A stretch of 64,000 nt of DNA from Citrobacter rodentium NBRC 105723 = DSM 16636 (GCF_021278985.1 NZ_CP082833.1:2790001-2854000); one strand, 5' to 3'. Shown: positions 18,707 through 30,088, counted from the first letter of the stretch. Notes: a model not told the origin generated them from the sequence alone. Translations and numbers: made by a program.

Positions 18707-21700
18707 TTAAAAAAGGCTGTCACCGCCTGGCGTTTTACTTTGCCCTGCGTGGTCTTTGCTACAGGGAGCCAGTAGGACATAAATAATATTCCTTCCATAA
18801 TGCCTTTCATCCACACCTGTCACTTCAAAACATGTTTCAGGCCTGAGAGTACAGAGGGTTTCACCAGGTTCATTATCCACTATATTCGCACCATAAATGT
18901 TGCTTATACGGTAATATACCTGATATCCGGAGCCCTGACGATGAAATACACTGTTCTGCGTGGTGGTCAGGTATACCATTGTATTTTTATCTTCCGGAGT
19001 CCGGAGTATCGTGCCTGTTTTTAGCCATCCGTAAGGCCATTCTGACACCGTGGTTCTGACGTATCCCGATGCGTGTCGCAATATTTCAGGGGTGATTTTC
19101 CATTCACCGTTTCTTGCCACAGTATCCATCAACCAGCTATCCTGTGCCCGGGCGCTAGGGGCTTCAGATACCCGTTGTTGTAATTCCCACAGCATATATT
19201 CTTCTCTGGAACGGAATTGTCTTGCGGAACGCGAGCCATGACTCAGCATCTGTTCACCATCTATGAAAGTTGTATCTGAAAAAGATACTACAGGACTGTT
19301 TATATCTGTCCCTCTGTAATCAATGGTGCGCTTCAGCATTGTGGGTCCATTGACCCTGAGGACTGAATGCACAACAGTATTATTGTTCTGAGGGATTTCG
19401 GATAAAATACTTAAAGGATATTTTTCCCACTGTTGCCGGTAGTTTGGCAGGGAGACAATCATTGCCTGATTCACCATTTTTTCAGCTACCTGATATGTTA
19501 TCTGCAGGTCACCTTCTGGTGTCAGGTAATATAAGCTCTCTGCTTTCGGTGTCGCAGGTAAGCTCTCATAGCGTTCAGATAATCCCTCAATGAACCATGA
19601 GTGGAAGGACGGAAATTTTTTCCCCGAATCCGTTGTGAAACTGATAGTCGTAATTGCATTTTCCATCAGGGAAAGTCCCTCTGGACTTTTTTGCATGGCA
19701 CCATGACTTGTATGGATTATTTCTGACGTTTCTTTCTTTTGAATACGGGCGTGCTCCATAACGATTTCCGCCAGATTCAGGTTTCCATCTCCTAACTTTA
19801 CATTCAGATGCTCTTTATAAATGGAATTAATAAAGCGATGTGTGTCACCTATCAGAATGGGCCTCAGTTCTTTCTCGATTATTTCACTGTCTTCTGTATC
19901 CATCACTTCTGTGAAAAAATTCCTGAACGTTATACGCAAACTTCCAATACCGGTCTGTTCACGGTGATAGAAAAGTTTGACAGATAATGTTCTGCGATCG
20001 ATACGGACCATACCCTGATGGCACATCAGTTTTAAAGAAAATGTTTCATCTGATGAAATACTGAAACGACGAAATTCCTCAAGTATTAATGAGGGGGCAT
20101 ACTTGTCGGGATTGACAATAATACTGTCCTGTTGCTGCCACTGCCTTTCAGATAACCGCATCTCTCCGCCGGATTTTATTTTCAACGGAGCTGCATGTAC
20201 TTTACTGCGTAGCAACACATTCTTTTCTCCTTCAAAAACCAGATACATCCGTGAATGGGGAGGGATATTCAGTTCCGAGATATTTACCGGAACCGGCGGC
20301 TTACCATCGGCTTTCCATGCTCCTTTTAGCGTGCCGGAGAGTAATTCACCTTCCAGTTTTTTCCTGGCGCCACTCAGATTCTCAAGGCACAATACCTGGT
20401 CTGCACTTCCGGCTCCCCGGGGCAGGAACGTCATTACATGGTCTGATGTCATCAGCGTTTCCAGCCGGTTTATCGTTGGCCTGTAACCACTCCGGAAAAT
20501 CCCCACCCAGTTACCATCCTCCGGTAACAGCCGGAGTACGTCACTCAGCAAACGGGTATCCTGGGGCTGAATTGACACACGGGTTGTACCGGGTAACGTG
20601 TCTTCGATCCCGGATATTGTCAGCTGAAGGGAATACTGGATCGTAGCAACCGTCAATATCACGCTGTCTTTGTCTTTTTTCCCTTCAACCAGAACAGGAC
20701 CGGCCTCAAGCAAATCAATTGTTTCCGGGTGGTCATTGTCACCGGCCAGTATGATTTGTACCGGTGATATCTGTGCTGTATCCGGCTCCATGAGAATATA
20801 CCGGCTTCCGGGGGTTCCGGTTACAGTCGTGGTATAATGGCGGCTGCCGGTCAGCCGGAATTCCGAATAACGCTCCTGAAGCTGGTAAACGAGCTGATGA
20901 GTCAGGGGGGCATAGCTGGCGAATGTTTCTCCCCCCCGGAACCGGACTTCCGGTGCCAGACTCCAGCCCATATCATGCAGCCTGTCCAGTATGGCATCCG
21001 GTCTGTTGTTTTCTTCCGGATAAACAGCCTGCCAGCGTTGAACATCACATGATGAAACCGCCAGCTGAGTCCCCTTTTCCCGGGAAACAGCCTCCAGAGT
21101 TATGCCATCACGGGTATGCCCCCTGAAGTTTCCGGCAAAACGGTTCAGTTGTGTCTCATCCTCCAGCTGAACTTTTATATTGTTCCCGGCCCAGTAAATC
21201 AGACTCAGCTCAAAGGCATCAGGTTTTAATTCTGTCAGGGTTGTTTCTGGCAGAAGGATTTCGTGAGAGAGTGAGTGATTAGACAGCGTCAGTGTCAGCG
21301 GCGTTTTTAAATCGCGGGGGATAATATAGCGGTTATTCCCTCCACCAGAGATGACAGTACCGCCACCGGAGCTCGTATGGAAGGTATTGTCCTCATCGTT
21401 ACCTGTTAGTCTGTCTTTACCGGCGGCTGTTCCTACCAGGGTGGTTATCCCCTTCTGGGTGATGGTCATTACCGGCACCTCACCGTCTGTTGTTTTCAGC
21501 ATGACAGGCTGCGTTTGTTTTGATAAATCAAAGGTGAGCGGAAACTCTTCCGGCAGCCCACGGAAGGAGAGTATATTTTCTTGTGCCGCAGGATTTGCAT
21601 CAATATCATAATTTCCCGCTCCGCCTACCTGAACAGTCAGTCCACCGCTGCCCCCTTTCAGTATGAATTTATAATCTTTTAACGATATAGCCTGTTCTGT

Positions 21701-24700
21701 ACGTTCTGATGTAAGTTCATCAAGCACCCTCAGGGGAAGGACTGTGGTTTTACGCTCTCCTGCTATCACAGTACACTGGCTGTTAAGCACTTCCAGTGGA
21801 GGACGCCGGTCGCGGGAAGTACTGTCCGCTACAGCTTCCCGCCAGACCACTTTGTTGGACAGATACTCTATTTCCGTATTGGCCTTATACTGTTTACCGT
21901 AGCCAAGAATAATGGTGTCATACTCTCCGGCAGGGATTTCCGGCAGGGACCGGGGCCATTTACTGTTTGCGTAACCATGTGCCAGGGCGTAGTAGGGGCT
22001 GATGCTGTAGGCATAGCCCACCTTCTCACGAATCTGCCAGTCCCCCAGGTCCGGACGATGACCGATTTTTCTGTCAGCGTTAAAAGAGCGTTCACCGGTC
22101 AGGAGAGGGGGGGACTGACGCAGATCCAGCACCATTTTTCCAAGTACCTGGTTTGCGGAGAAATCCAGCAAACCTCTTTCCGGAGAGGCCACGACAATGT
22201 GTTTACTGCCGTCAGTCAGGAATTTTTTATATTCCAGCCATTGTTCATGGCGTTCTTCTTTCAGTGCCACATTGCGGGCAATACTGGATGCTCCCATACC
22301 AATAGCGGCAACAGGCCCGGTGGCAATAATAAGAGGAGGGAAGACCGCGGAAGCAACAGCCAGCCCCAGAGAGAGGGAGTCAAAGGCGACCTGTACCCGG
22401 GCAGCCATAATATCAGAATGGCGTGTGGCCTGCTGGAGCTGGGTGACACTGTTGTACAGATTCCAGGTACCGAGAGCGGTTTCCAGTACGGGCAGTTCAA
22501 GAACGCGGGCACTGGCGGAGAGTGCTTTGCCCATTGTGCCTCCGGTACGGGTTGCCGCTGAGCGCAGACCTTCAGCCACGGCACTTTCCAGTCTGAATCC
22601 CTGAATACCCTCTGTATTGAGAAATTTATTCCCGGCAATCTGAATCATGCTGCCGAGAGTGGCTTCGGAAAGTTGTTTGATATCCATAGCCAGATTGAGC
22701 CTGGCCAGGGTGCTGTCTTCCTGCCCCTGCTGTAGCATGCGGGCATACTGAACAATACCGACCACACTCATGCCGAGATCGAAATCCATGACCCCGCTGG
22801 CAGGCAGGGCTGAAAGCATGGTAGAGAGTTTCTGAAAACGGGATACCACATCCGGGGCTTCAACAGAAACAGGATGCAATGTTTCTCCGTCCCGAACCTG
22901 AAGACTGAATCGCCCGCTTCCGACATCAGTCAGTTCAATCTGTTCCACAGAAAGATGACGACCGGATGAGCGGGTAACACTCTGGAAGCGTTGCTGCAGA
23001 GTTTCCAGTACGCCGGCGAGTTGCTGTTTAACCCGCGTTGCCTGCCGTTGCAGGCGAACCTGTGAGGAGGCCATATCATCATACGTCCCGCGAATCATAT
23101 CCGGATCGATTAGGCGGGTGCCACTATACAGTCCCTGAGTCTGCAGAATTTTTCTTATGTTATTAGCCTGTTCTGTTGTCAGTACTGTGCGGGAGAGGTA
23201 ATCATGCAGCACCTCACCGTTCAGACGCAGGGAGGGGATTTGCTCCGGAGTGGGGAGAGAAGTGATACGCCGGCCGTCAAGGGTGGCTCCGATATCATAA
23301 AGCATTTTTACTGGCAGGGAGACGCCAGCAACCGCGACCGGTTCAGCCAGTTGTGCCAGACGGTCAGCGGTGGTGTGCTGAAGACGGGTGCTCAGTCCAG
23401 CATCATTTACTGGCAGCAGCTTGTTCCAGATAATATCTGAATCGGCATAATGTACTTGTATATGTTCACTAATTTCTTTGTTTAATACACCATAATGTTC
23501 CTGAAGTGTTGGAGTTAATTGTATACCAGCCTCAATAAACTTCAGAGCATCCAGGGAAGAAAGGAAATCTGCATGCCCAAAGTTTGGATCAGTGATCCGG
23601 TAAATATTTTCCAGTTTTTGTAGCACCAATGTATGGGTAGGCGTGGTTATTAGAGCACGTTTAACGCCTTTCTCATGAAACAGTTGGGTTAGGTTTTCTG
23701 GATTCCATACTGCCTTCTGTAGTAGCGATTTGTTGGCAATATAGCTGTTCCCCTGATACTGTAGCATTTCAGTCAGACGATAAGCTCTGGTCATCAGGGC
23801 ATTATCATCTTTTGTCAGAGGCAACTTATCGCGCTCATAGGTCTGATGAAGAGCACTGACTGTCATCAGGTTTTCCTGTAGAACACCATAATGAGCGGTA
23901 TTTTCAGTCCGGAGATAAAGTAAGGCTAAGCCCATACAGCGTCCTTCCTGGGAGATCAATAGAGACTGAGGGTGAAAGTCAATATTCTGGCTGCCATATC
24001 CTTTGGCCACTTCGAACCATCCCTGTGCATGGTGACGGTAAAATTCAGGCCATGACAACAGGGTATATTTGGCGTGTTCAACGATAAAATGTAAGGAAGA
24101 GACTACAGGTGCAGAAGATATAAGGTTCTCATTAAAACCAATACCTTTGAAATTATAAGGGAGTACAAATGTGGAATCCTGAATTGCTGTAACTGGTGGA
24201 CGTCCATAGTCCTGCTCCCGGCGCAATAGCCTTCCCGAGCTGGGTAATGCGGCAGAGAGTAAAGGAAGGACTGCATCAGCAAGAGTTGGTAATCCAGAGA
24301 GATGCTGATGTATTTCTGTTAAAGACTGATAAGGTCTTTTTTCTGTCTCACTGAGCAATTTATTAATATTCTGATCGCTCAAAAAACATGAAGAAAAAGA
24401 GTTTTGCAGAAGTTGGCGAAGATTATTCTCATTTAGTGTTTTTTCTCGCATGTTTATATGGATTTTATATAAATCTTCAATATATAAATTCATAACCTCA
24501 GATACCAAATTGTCAAAACCATCAGCAGCACTGACCATCACCTGTTCTGTAATTTTTCCGTTAATGGATGAGTAGCCCATTCCCAAAGAATTAACACTTT
24601 GACCAAGAATAGGGGTCAGTAGTTCAAGTGGAGATAATTTGGATAGTTTCTTTAAAATTTCAACAGAAATAGAGTTTGATTCTCTTTTGTTCAAAAGATA

Positions 24701-27700
24701 ATCATATACTAGTGGTAATTTCCCACTAATATCATCTTCACTATAGTACTCTTTTAATATATTAATTAAGGAAGAGGATGGTGCCGGTAGCAGGCATTCT
24801 GCAGTGTGTACACCTGTTATCCCTAGTCCATTTATTGTGTAATGAGACAGGGTGTTAATATCAGAAAATACATATCCTTCACTATGAAGTCGATCAAGAA
24901 CTTGTTCCTTGAAGATAAGTTTGTCCATATTATGTACACCTATACGGAAATATCCCTTGAACTCGTCTGCTATTTTTTGTATTTTCCCATGAATGTTTTC
25001 ATTATATCTTTTTAAAAATGCTTCAAGAAATTTTTCATAATCAATATTATTTTCTGAATTTCCTGAGATTTCTTTTAATGATTTAATAAGCTGAGATTTT
25101 TGTTCTTTTGTGGAAATGTCCCGCCATAAATTACGATCTTTTTTTATTTTTTCAAAATAGAGCTCATGAGAATTTACTTTGTCTTTGACTGTTTCAATCT
25201 TTTCTTTCAGAAAATCATTTTCATAAATAAAGTTAGATATTTCAAGAAGCTCATTTGCTTCCTGAGAAGATAGCAAGCCAAGATGATCTTTTATTGTTAA
25301 TTCAAGATATTTTTGTAACTTTACCCTTCCTTCCCAATTTTCAGGGGTCTTATACTTACTCATACCATCAAGAATAGTTTTTAATTCCCTTTCCATAACG
25401 GCGAAGGAGAACAAATCCTTTATTAAAATATTATGTTCAGCCTTTTCACTATAAAAAATATTTATTTGTGTCTGTGGGTTGCTTGCAAGGAATGCTTTTA
25501 TAGACATTCTGAGATTATTTTCATTTTGTTTATATAATTCAGGGTAGATATTAATTCTGTTCTCTACAGGAACGGTCATTCTTCGAATTTTTTCGGCTAT
25601 TTGCACCTGCAATGAAAATAATGACCTTTTGGCTATGTCATCATTCACCTCTAACATAAGAATATGGAGCATTTGATCTATTTCATAAAGATTTTTAAAG
25701 TCGATGGCTGATGAGTCAATTAGCTCATTGTAACGCTCAGCAAGGTCTTGTACTTTCTTTTGCAGCTCTTTCTTGGTTTTGGTGGACCACTGAGAGAAAA
25801 ACGTATCCGTATCTATTTTTGTTAAGAATAATTCTGGGAGATTTTCTGTTTTCATTGCTGAAACATCTTTAAACAGGAAGTCATCAACACATCGGCCTCT
25901 TCCTATGCACCAGGTACTTTCATCTGCGGGAGTGACATCATTGACGCCGACCGACACAGGGTTTAACCAGTCATATTTTCCTGTACCTGTTGTTTTGTAT
26001 ACACCAATATAAGCTTTATCACCTAGTTTTTTATCATTGATGAAGTCTTCACCTAACATTCCTCTACCTCGGAAAAATTGCAACATCTTTCTTTGGATCA
26101 AGTCAGGGCCTGATATTTGGAGGGTGCTCAATGCTTCCGGAATAATAGTATCTTGTCTGAAATTGGAAAAAAGACTTCCTGAAAGATATTTTTTTACCAG
26201 CACCCCACCAACTTTGTCTGTAACTGAAAATGAAGATAAGTCATCAGTTTGTTTGAAGTATATTTGATTCTGGACATTATCTCTTATTTTTCTTAGTTCC
26301 CGGTAAGCTTGATTCTGGCCTGCAATAACAACATCAACCACTTCACTATCTTTATGTGATAACATGAACCCATTAAGCCCACGTATATTCCATCCGTCAG
26401 TCCATAGATGATAGCGACGAAGGATCGGCATTGTATCTCGTGGGATCTTTGTATCAATCTTAGTGAAAATATTGTCTTCAGGAATTTTAGATATTCCTGC
26501 TAATATTTTTTTTATAATATTTTTATCTGCATCACTGATTCCATCATAGTTAACTTCATCTATATTTTGCTTATTAACATGTCTTAATACACCATCAGAT
26601 ATTGCACGACGTAGCTTTAAGTCTTCCAGGAAACGATTATCTCCATTTGTTTCCATCATAATTTTAAAAATTACTTGTTTAGAGTATGCTGGCATCATAT
26701 CTGTGTCAGTATAAATACCACCATGTTCTTTTAGAATATACATTCTGAGCAGGTCTGAGGCAGCAGGATAGTTCCATCTGAGCAACATTTCCGTTTGGTA
26801 ATTATGATTGTTTTCTGATTTTGAGAGAGAATGTAAAGATTTAACATCTCTAATTGAAATACGCGTTTCACCAAACTCGCTCTGTAATTTATGAATCAGT
26901 CTTTTCACTCTCTCTTTATTATCGCTAATGGTTTTGTGATAACTATCAATATCATCTTCTGACAGATTTATCACATTTTTGAGATAGTTTACTCGTAACT
27001 CATCATTAATATCTGTAACTCCCTTCATAATACAGTAGTTGAAGAAATTATCCTGAAGTTTAATCATGTTTTCTAAAAAAAGTGCATTAAACATGTGTTT
27101 CAGGGGGGAGGATGTTTTTTGATAAGAATCATAAAGCTCTCTGAGTTTCTCTAAGTACTTCTGTTGGTCTGATGGACTGTTATTGAATTTCTCCCTTATT
27201 TCATTATATTCAATAATGAAATCGATGCTTTTTTGTGGTGTGTTCTGTTGTATAGTTTTACATGCTAAATCAAATGCGATTTGTTTTAAGATACTGGTAA
27301 ATTTCGCCGCACCAAAAGCATTATTGTCAACCCAAAGATAATAAGTAAACTCCTTATAGGTTTTCAGAAAGGTCTTAATATAGTCAGAGATGCTTTCAGG
27401 TGGAGAACCCGCTACCCATATGGCATGAATATTTTTCTCGATATCTACGGTATGTGATTGGTATTCTTTTTTTATATCTGCTATAATAGTCTCCATGTTT
27501 TTATTAGTAGTTTCTGTTGCAGGAATTTCTTCCTTGATTACTTTCAGTAAGTCTGCTTGCTTCTGTAGTAGTTTTAAACCATTGCGACTGTTTTTTTCCG
27601 TTAAAAGATTGTATTCTGCAATGGATTTTTTTATGTCTATAATTGTTGTTTCGTGGATTTTTTTCTGTTCGTCACTAAGTGAAAGTTTCTGGTCAATGTT

Positions 27701-28333
27701 TTCTGGGGTTAGCGAGTATTGGAATTTATCTTCAACTACAGGAGATCGTTTTTTCCTTCTAAGTAATTTATATGACTGAGAAAGCTGACTGTCGTTTTTT
27801 GATTCTTCTGTTATTTCCTTCAATAGATTGTTACCAACCATACTTCCTTTTTTTATTAATTTATTACTTTTATCAACGTTATTATTTGATGTTATTGCAT
27901 ATTCACTATATTTTATTTCTGTATCAGGAATATCTCTGGAAGCTTCTGTGCTCTTTATATTATATCTATTTAAAGAAAGAGGCTTTTCTGTTGCCTGAAG
28001 ACCATTATAAAAATTTGATAGCCCAAGTAATGCGTGGTGTAACAACGATGATTTCCAGTTACCTGTATGATAGACTGGAGAGAATGTTCTTTGCTCATAT
28101 CCCTGCATTTCTTTCTGAATCATTTTTCCAATAGAAACAACATTATCCAGAGAGTTTTCTTGCAAAACCATTTTGTCAAAGAAGCGTAGTCGGGCTTCTG
28201 ATGCCGTTCTAATTGGCCTGATATTGCGTTGAGAATTTTCTTTAAAAATTGTAATATCCTTCGACTTGTTTCGTTTATCCTGCACTAATAGAGCATTATT
28301 GACTGGGGGGAGAACCTTTTCTGGTAGCCTCAT
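18707..28333 (-). CDS. lifA: lymphostatin LifA / Efa1, giant bifunctional toxin-like virulence factor
   Basis: LifA is a very large attaching-and-effacing E. coli and C. rodentium virulence protein that blocks lymphocyte activation and aids gut colonisation. Here it has 3208 residues, against 3223 remembered for EPEC. The N-terminal glycosyltransferase domain, related to large clostridial toxins, has NIHAIWVAGSPP at about residue 301 and the sugar-nucleotide motif YTDTD with Asp543 and Asp545. A C58 YopT-like cysteine protease region follows, with Cys1466 (EGRCMGLALLYL), His1567 (PTHTLVLQKL) and Asp1582 (YRITDPNFG), at the same spacing as the EPEC triad. A hydrophobic segment around LSLGLAVASAVFPPLIIA recalls toxin translocation regions. 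No frameshift is seen. The first half is strongly AT-rich, unlike neighbouring DNA, as expected for horizontally acquired virulence genes. Confidence 0.97.
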   Translation of the reverse strand: MRLPEKVLPPVNNALLVQDKRNKSKDITIFKENSQRNIRPIRTASEARLRFFDKMVLQENSLDNVVSIGKMIQKEMQGYEQRTFSPVYHTGNWKSSLLHHALLGLSNFYNGLQATEKPLSLNRYNIKSTEASRDIPDTEIKYSEYAITSNNNVDKSNKLIKKGSMVGNNLLKEITEESKNDSQLSQSYKLLRRKKRSPVVEDKFQYSLTPENIDQKLSLSDEQKKIHETTIIDIKKSIAEYNLLTEKNSRNGLKLLQKQADLLKVIKEEIPATETTNKNMETIIADIKKEYQSHTVDIEKNIHAIWVAGSPPESISDYIKTFLKTYKEFTYYLWVDNNAFGAAKFTSILKQIAFDLACKTIQQNTPQKSIDFIIEYNEIREKFNNSPSDQQKYLEKLRELYDSYQKTSSPLKHMFNALFLENMIKLQDNFFNYCIMKGVTDINDELRVNYLKNVINLSEDDIDSYHKTISDNKERVKRLIHKLQSEFGETRISIRDVKSLHSLSKSENNHNYQTEMLLRWNYPAASDLLRMYILKEHGGIYTDTDMMPAYSKQVIFKIMMETNGDNRFLEDLKLRRAISDGVLRHVNKQNIDEVNYDGISDADKNIIKKILAGISKIPEDNIFTKIDTKIPRDTMPILRRYHLWTDGWNIRGLNGFMLSHKDSEVVDVVIAGQNQAYRELRKIRDNVQNQIYFKQTDDLSSFSVTDKVGGVLVKKYLSGSLFSNFRQDTIIPEALSTLQISGPDLIQRKMLQFFRGRGMLGEDFINDKKLGDKAYIGVYKTTGTGKYDWLNPVSVGVNDVTPADESTWCIGRGRCVDDFLFKDVSAMKTENLPELFLTKIDTDTFFSQWSTKTKKELQKKVQDLAERYNELIDSSAIDFKNLYEIDQMLHILMLEVNDDIAKRSLFSLQVQIAEKIRRMTVPVENRINIYPELYKQNENNLRMSIKAFLASNPQTQINIFYSEKAEHNILIKDLFSFAVMERELKTILDGMSKYKTPENWEGRVKLQKYLELTIKDHLGLLSSQEANELLEISNFIYENDFLKEKIETVKDKVNSHELYFEKIKKDRNLWRDISTKEQKSQLIKSLKEISGNSENNIDYEKFLEAFLKRYNENIHGKIQKIADEFKGYFRIGVHNMDKLIFKEQVLDRLHSEGYVFSDINTLSHYTINGLGITGVHTAECLLPAPSSSLINILKEYYSEDDISGKLPLVYDYLLNKRESNSISVEILKKLSKLSPLELLTPILGQSVNSLGMGYSSINGKITEQVMVSAADGFDNLVSEVMNLYIEDLYKIHINMREKTLNENNLRQLLQNSFSSCFLSDQNINKLLSETEKRPYQSLTEIHQHLSGLPTLADAVLPLLSAALPSSGRLLRREQDYGRPPVTAIQDSTFVLPYNFKGIGFNENLISSAPVVSSLHFIVEHAKYTLLSWPEFYRHHAQGWFEVAKGYGSQNIDFHPQSLLISQEGRCMGLALLYLRTENTAHYGVLQENLMTVSALHQTYERDKLPLTKDDNALMTRAYRLTEMLQYQGNSYIANKSLLQKAVWNPENLTQLFHEKGVKRALITTPTHTLVLQKLENIYRITDPNFGHADFLSSLDALKFIEAGIQLTPTLQEHYGVLNKEISEHIQVHYADSDIIWNKLLPVNDAGLSTRLQHTTADRLAQLAEPVAVAGVSLPVKMLYDIGATLDGRRITSLPTPEQIPSLRLNGEVLHDYLSRTVLTTEQANNIRKILQTQGLYSGTRLIDPDMIRGTYDDMASSQVRLQRQATRVKQQLAGVLETLQQRFQSVTRSSGRHLSVEQIELTDVGSGRFSLQVRDGETLHPVSVEAPDVVSRFQKLSTMLSALPASGVMDFDLGMSVVGIVQYARMLQQGQEDSTLARLNLAMDIKQLSEATLGSMIQIAGNKFLNTEGIQGFRLESAVAEGLRSAATRTGGTMGKALSASARVLELPVLETALGTWNLYNSVTQLQQATRHSDIMAARVQVAFDSLSLGLAVASAVFPPLIIATGPVAAIGMGASSIARNVALKEERHEQWLEYKKFLTDGSKHIVVASPERGLLDFSANQVLGKMVLDLRQSPPLLTGERSFNADRKIGHRPDLGDWQIREKVGYAYSISPYYALAHGYANSKWPRSLPEIPAGEYDTIILGYGKQYKANTEIEYLSNKVVWREAVADSTSRDRRPPLEVLNSQCTVIAGERKTTVLPLRVLDELTSERTEQAISLKDYKFILKGGSGGLTVQVGGAGNYDIDANPAAQENILSFRGLPEEFPLTFDLSKQTQPVMLKTTDGEVPVMTITQKGITTLVGTAAGKDRLTGNDEDNTFHTSSGGGTVISGGGNNRYIIPRDLKTPLTLTLSNHSLSHEILLPETTLTELKPDAFELSLIYWAGNNIKVQLEDETQLNRFAGNFRGHTRDGITLEAVSREKGTQLAVSSCDVQRWQAVYPEENNRPDAILDRLHDMGWSLAPEVRFRGGETFASYAPLTHQLVYQLQERYSEFRLTGSRHYTTTVTGTPGSRYILMEPDTAQISPVQIILAGDNDHPETIDLLEAGPVLVEGKKDKDSVILTVATIQYSLQLTISGIEDTLPGTTRVSIQPQDTRLLSDVLRLLPEDGNWVGIFRSGYRPTINRLETLMTSDHVMTFLPRGAGSADQVLCLENLSGARKKLEGELLSGTLKGAWKADGKPPVPVNISELNIPPHSRMYLVFEGEKNVLLRSKVHAAPLKIKSGGEMRLSERQWQQQDSIIVNPDKYAPSLILEEFRRFSISSDETFSLKLMCHQGMVRIDRRTLSVKLFYHREQTGIGSLRITFRNFFTEVMDTEDSEIIEKELRPILIGDTHRFINSIYKEHLNVKLGDGNLNLAEIVMEHARIQKKETSEIIHTSHGAMQKSPEGLSLMENAITTISFTTDSGKKFPSFHSWFIEGLSERYESLPATPKAESLYYLTPEGDLQITYQVAEKMVNQAMIVSLPNYRQQWEKYPLSILSEIPQNNNTVVHSVLRVNGPTMLKRTIDYRGTDINSPVVSFSDTTFIDGEQMLSHGSRSARQFRSREEYMLWELQQRVSEAPSARAQDSWLMDTVARNGEWKITPEILRHASGYVRTTVSEWPYGWLKTGTILRTPEDKNTMVYLTTTQNSVFHRQGSGYQVYYRISNIYGANIVDNEPGETLCTLRPETCFEVTGVDERHYGRNIIYVLLAPCSKDHAGQSKTPGGDSLF

Positions 28334-28929
28334 AATTACATCTCTATTTTAAATATAATTGTGATTTAATGAATAAATAAACTTAGAAAAAATTTCATTG
28401 CTGAATTTTTAATCAGGAAGCCTATGTGATTAAATAAAATTTACTCCAAAAAACCAATATACGACTCATATATTTACTTCTCCTTTATATAAATATCTCT
28501 TGGTGGTTTTCCTACATACGTAACGTGTATCTGCAACATAGATCATGTATTCTGGCATGTGACTTTGCAGACAAATAAGAATAAATCTGAAAACTGCCAG
28601 TCTACTAATCCTCGTAATTGTTTCTGATATATGAAAGATTATTTATTAGGTTTTAAAGTGACTCTTTAACCTTGGGGCTATGTTAAGCTTTGTTTTTTAG
28701 AATAATCATAAAAATCTTAAGTTTTACACAGGAATTGTATATTGTTTTGCTTTATACAATCCTTGTAAATAAGGCTACCGCATATTTGCTTTTCTCTGGC
28801 AAACAGTACTGGCTTTTTTTGAAATATTAACAACCAGCAATAGACTATTGTCAATACCAAATTTGTAAAAGTTACATATTTCTCAGTGCTGTACTATTTT
28901 CTCCGTCTCACAAAACTAGGTGCCAAATA
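28334..28929. promoter_or_regulatory. AT-rich upstream region of lifA
   Basis: About 600 bp of very AT-rich DNA with no credible open frame lie upstream of the lifA ATG. It must carry the lifA promoter and is a likely H-NS silencing region, by analogy with other enteric virulence genes; no specific box could be assigned with confidence. Confidence 0.5.
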
Positions 28930-29224
28930 TGAATCTCCACGGATTTAACAGACGCCCCAGAGTCATTTAAGATGACTTAAAGAGAGGTGCCCATGAGCGG
29001 TAAACGTTATTCCGAAGAGTTTAAAATTGAAGCGGTAAAACAGGTTGTTGAGCGTGGCCATTCTGTTTCCAGCGTCGCAACACGTCTCGATATTACTACC
29101 CACAGTCTTTACGCCTGGATAAAGAAGTACGGGCCGGACTCCTCGACCAACAAAGAGCAGTCAGATGCTCAGACCGAGATCCGCCGACTCCAGAAGGAGT
29201 TAAAGCGGGTTACTGACGAACGTG
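28930..29224 (+). mobile_element. IS3-family element A, 5' remnant
   Basis: This is the left part of an IS3-family element: a short leader, then the beginning of orfA. It is cut at about 29224, where the end of another IS3-family element (TGACTAGTCCTGATATAGG) begins. The exact left end is not certain; TGAATCTCCACGG near 28930 is a candidate. Confidence 0.6.
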
Positions 29225-29229
29225 GCTGA
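28987..29229 (+). pseudogene. IS3-family OrfA, truncated
   Basis: The frame begins MSGKRYSEEFKIEAVKQVVE and contains the transposase_8 helix-turn-helix (SVATRLDITTHSLYAWIKKYG) followed by the start of the leucine-zipper region (IRRLQKELKRVTDER). Related proteins continue with DILKKAAAYFAK. Here the sequence jumps into the end of another IS and stops after two codons. It ends before the frameshift site and orfB, so it cannot make transposase. Confidence 0.85.
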
Positions 29230-30088
29230 CTAGTCCTGATATAGGTTGACAGTTTTCTGTCTGTAAAACGCCTGATGAACATCATCGGGCGTTTTGTAAT
29301 TCAGGGCAAGGTGTGGCCGCTCATGGTTATAAATTGCCACGGATTCTTTTACCATTTCCCGGGCTTGTGCCAGATCTGCAGGGCGCGAGAGTAAAAACTC
29401 ATTTTTCAGGATCCCGTTTATTCGCTCAGCCAGCGCATTCTGGTAGCAGTCATAACCATCGGTCATTGAACAGGTTATTCCGTTTCTCTCATGGACTGAC
29501 TGATAAAGCGCTGAGCAGTATTGCTGCCCTCTGTCAGAGTGATGTACCAGGGGACCCGCTGTTTTTCTCCGCTTCAGTGCCTGCCTCAACGCCTTTACCA
29601 CATTTTCCGTATGCAGACTTTCCCCAACATGATAACCCATAATTTTTCTGGAGCAGGCATCTGTTACCAGACTCAGATAAGCCGTGCCGCTGCGTAGCGG
29701 AAGGTAAGTAATGTCGGCAACCCAGACCTGCTCAGGCTCAAGGGCAGTAACCTGCCCCGGACCGGGTTTCAGCAGATTAGGATGCCGGTAAAAGCGATGA
29801 TGGCTGTGGGTGGTTTTGTGATATGCCCGTTTCACTGGCACCAGGAGCCGGTATTCATCCAGCAGGTTAAACAGACGGTCTCGTCCGATATTCAGCATTT
29901 TATTGGCCTGAGTATTCAGCAGGTAATGCAGTTTACGCGTACCGATTCGCGGCTGACGACACCTGACGCGGGCAACAAAATCAAGAATCTGAGCATGATG
30001 TTCCTGCCGTTTTCTGCGCCTTGTGTTGTCCTGATACCATGACTGTCTGCTGTGCCCCAGGAACTGGCATGCTCGCGTAACGGTTATT
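29225..30088 (-). mobile_element. IS3-family element B, 3' remnant
   Basis: This is the orfB-side part of a second IS3-family element, in minus orientation. Its end TGACTAGTCCTGATATAGG abuts the truncated orfA of element A. Its other side is cut at about 30088 by an inverted copy of the end of element C. Confidence 0.7.
29230..30088 (-). pseudogene. IS3-family OrfB (rve integrase core), 5'-truncated
   Basis: The native reading begins about ITVTRACQFLGHSRQSWYQD, with the N-terminus missing. The DDE catalytic core is complete: WVADITYLPL (Asp), VHHSDRGQQYCS (Asp) and NALAERINGILKNEF (Glu), ending NHERPHLALNYKTPDDV and KTVNLYQD. The open frame extends farther upstream on paper to 30246, but those residues come from an out-of-frame reading of element C. 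Without orfA and the N-terminus it is inactive. Confidence 0.85.
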
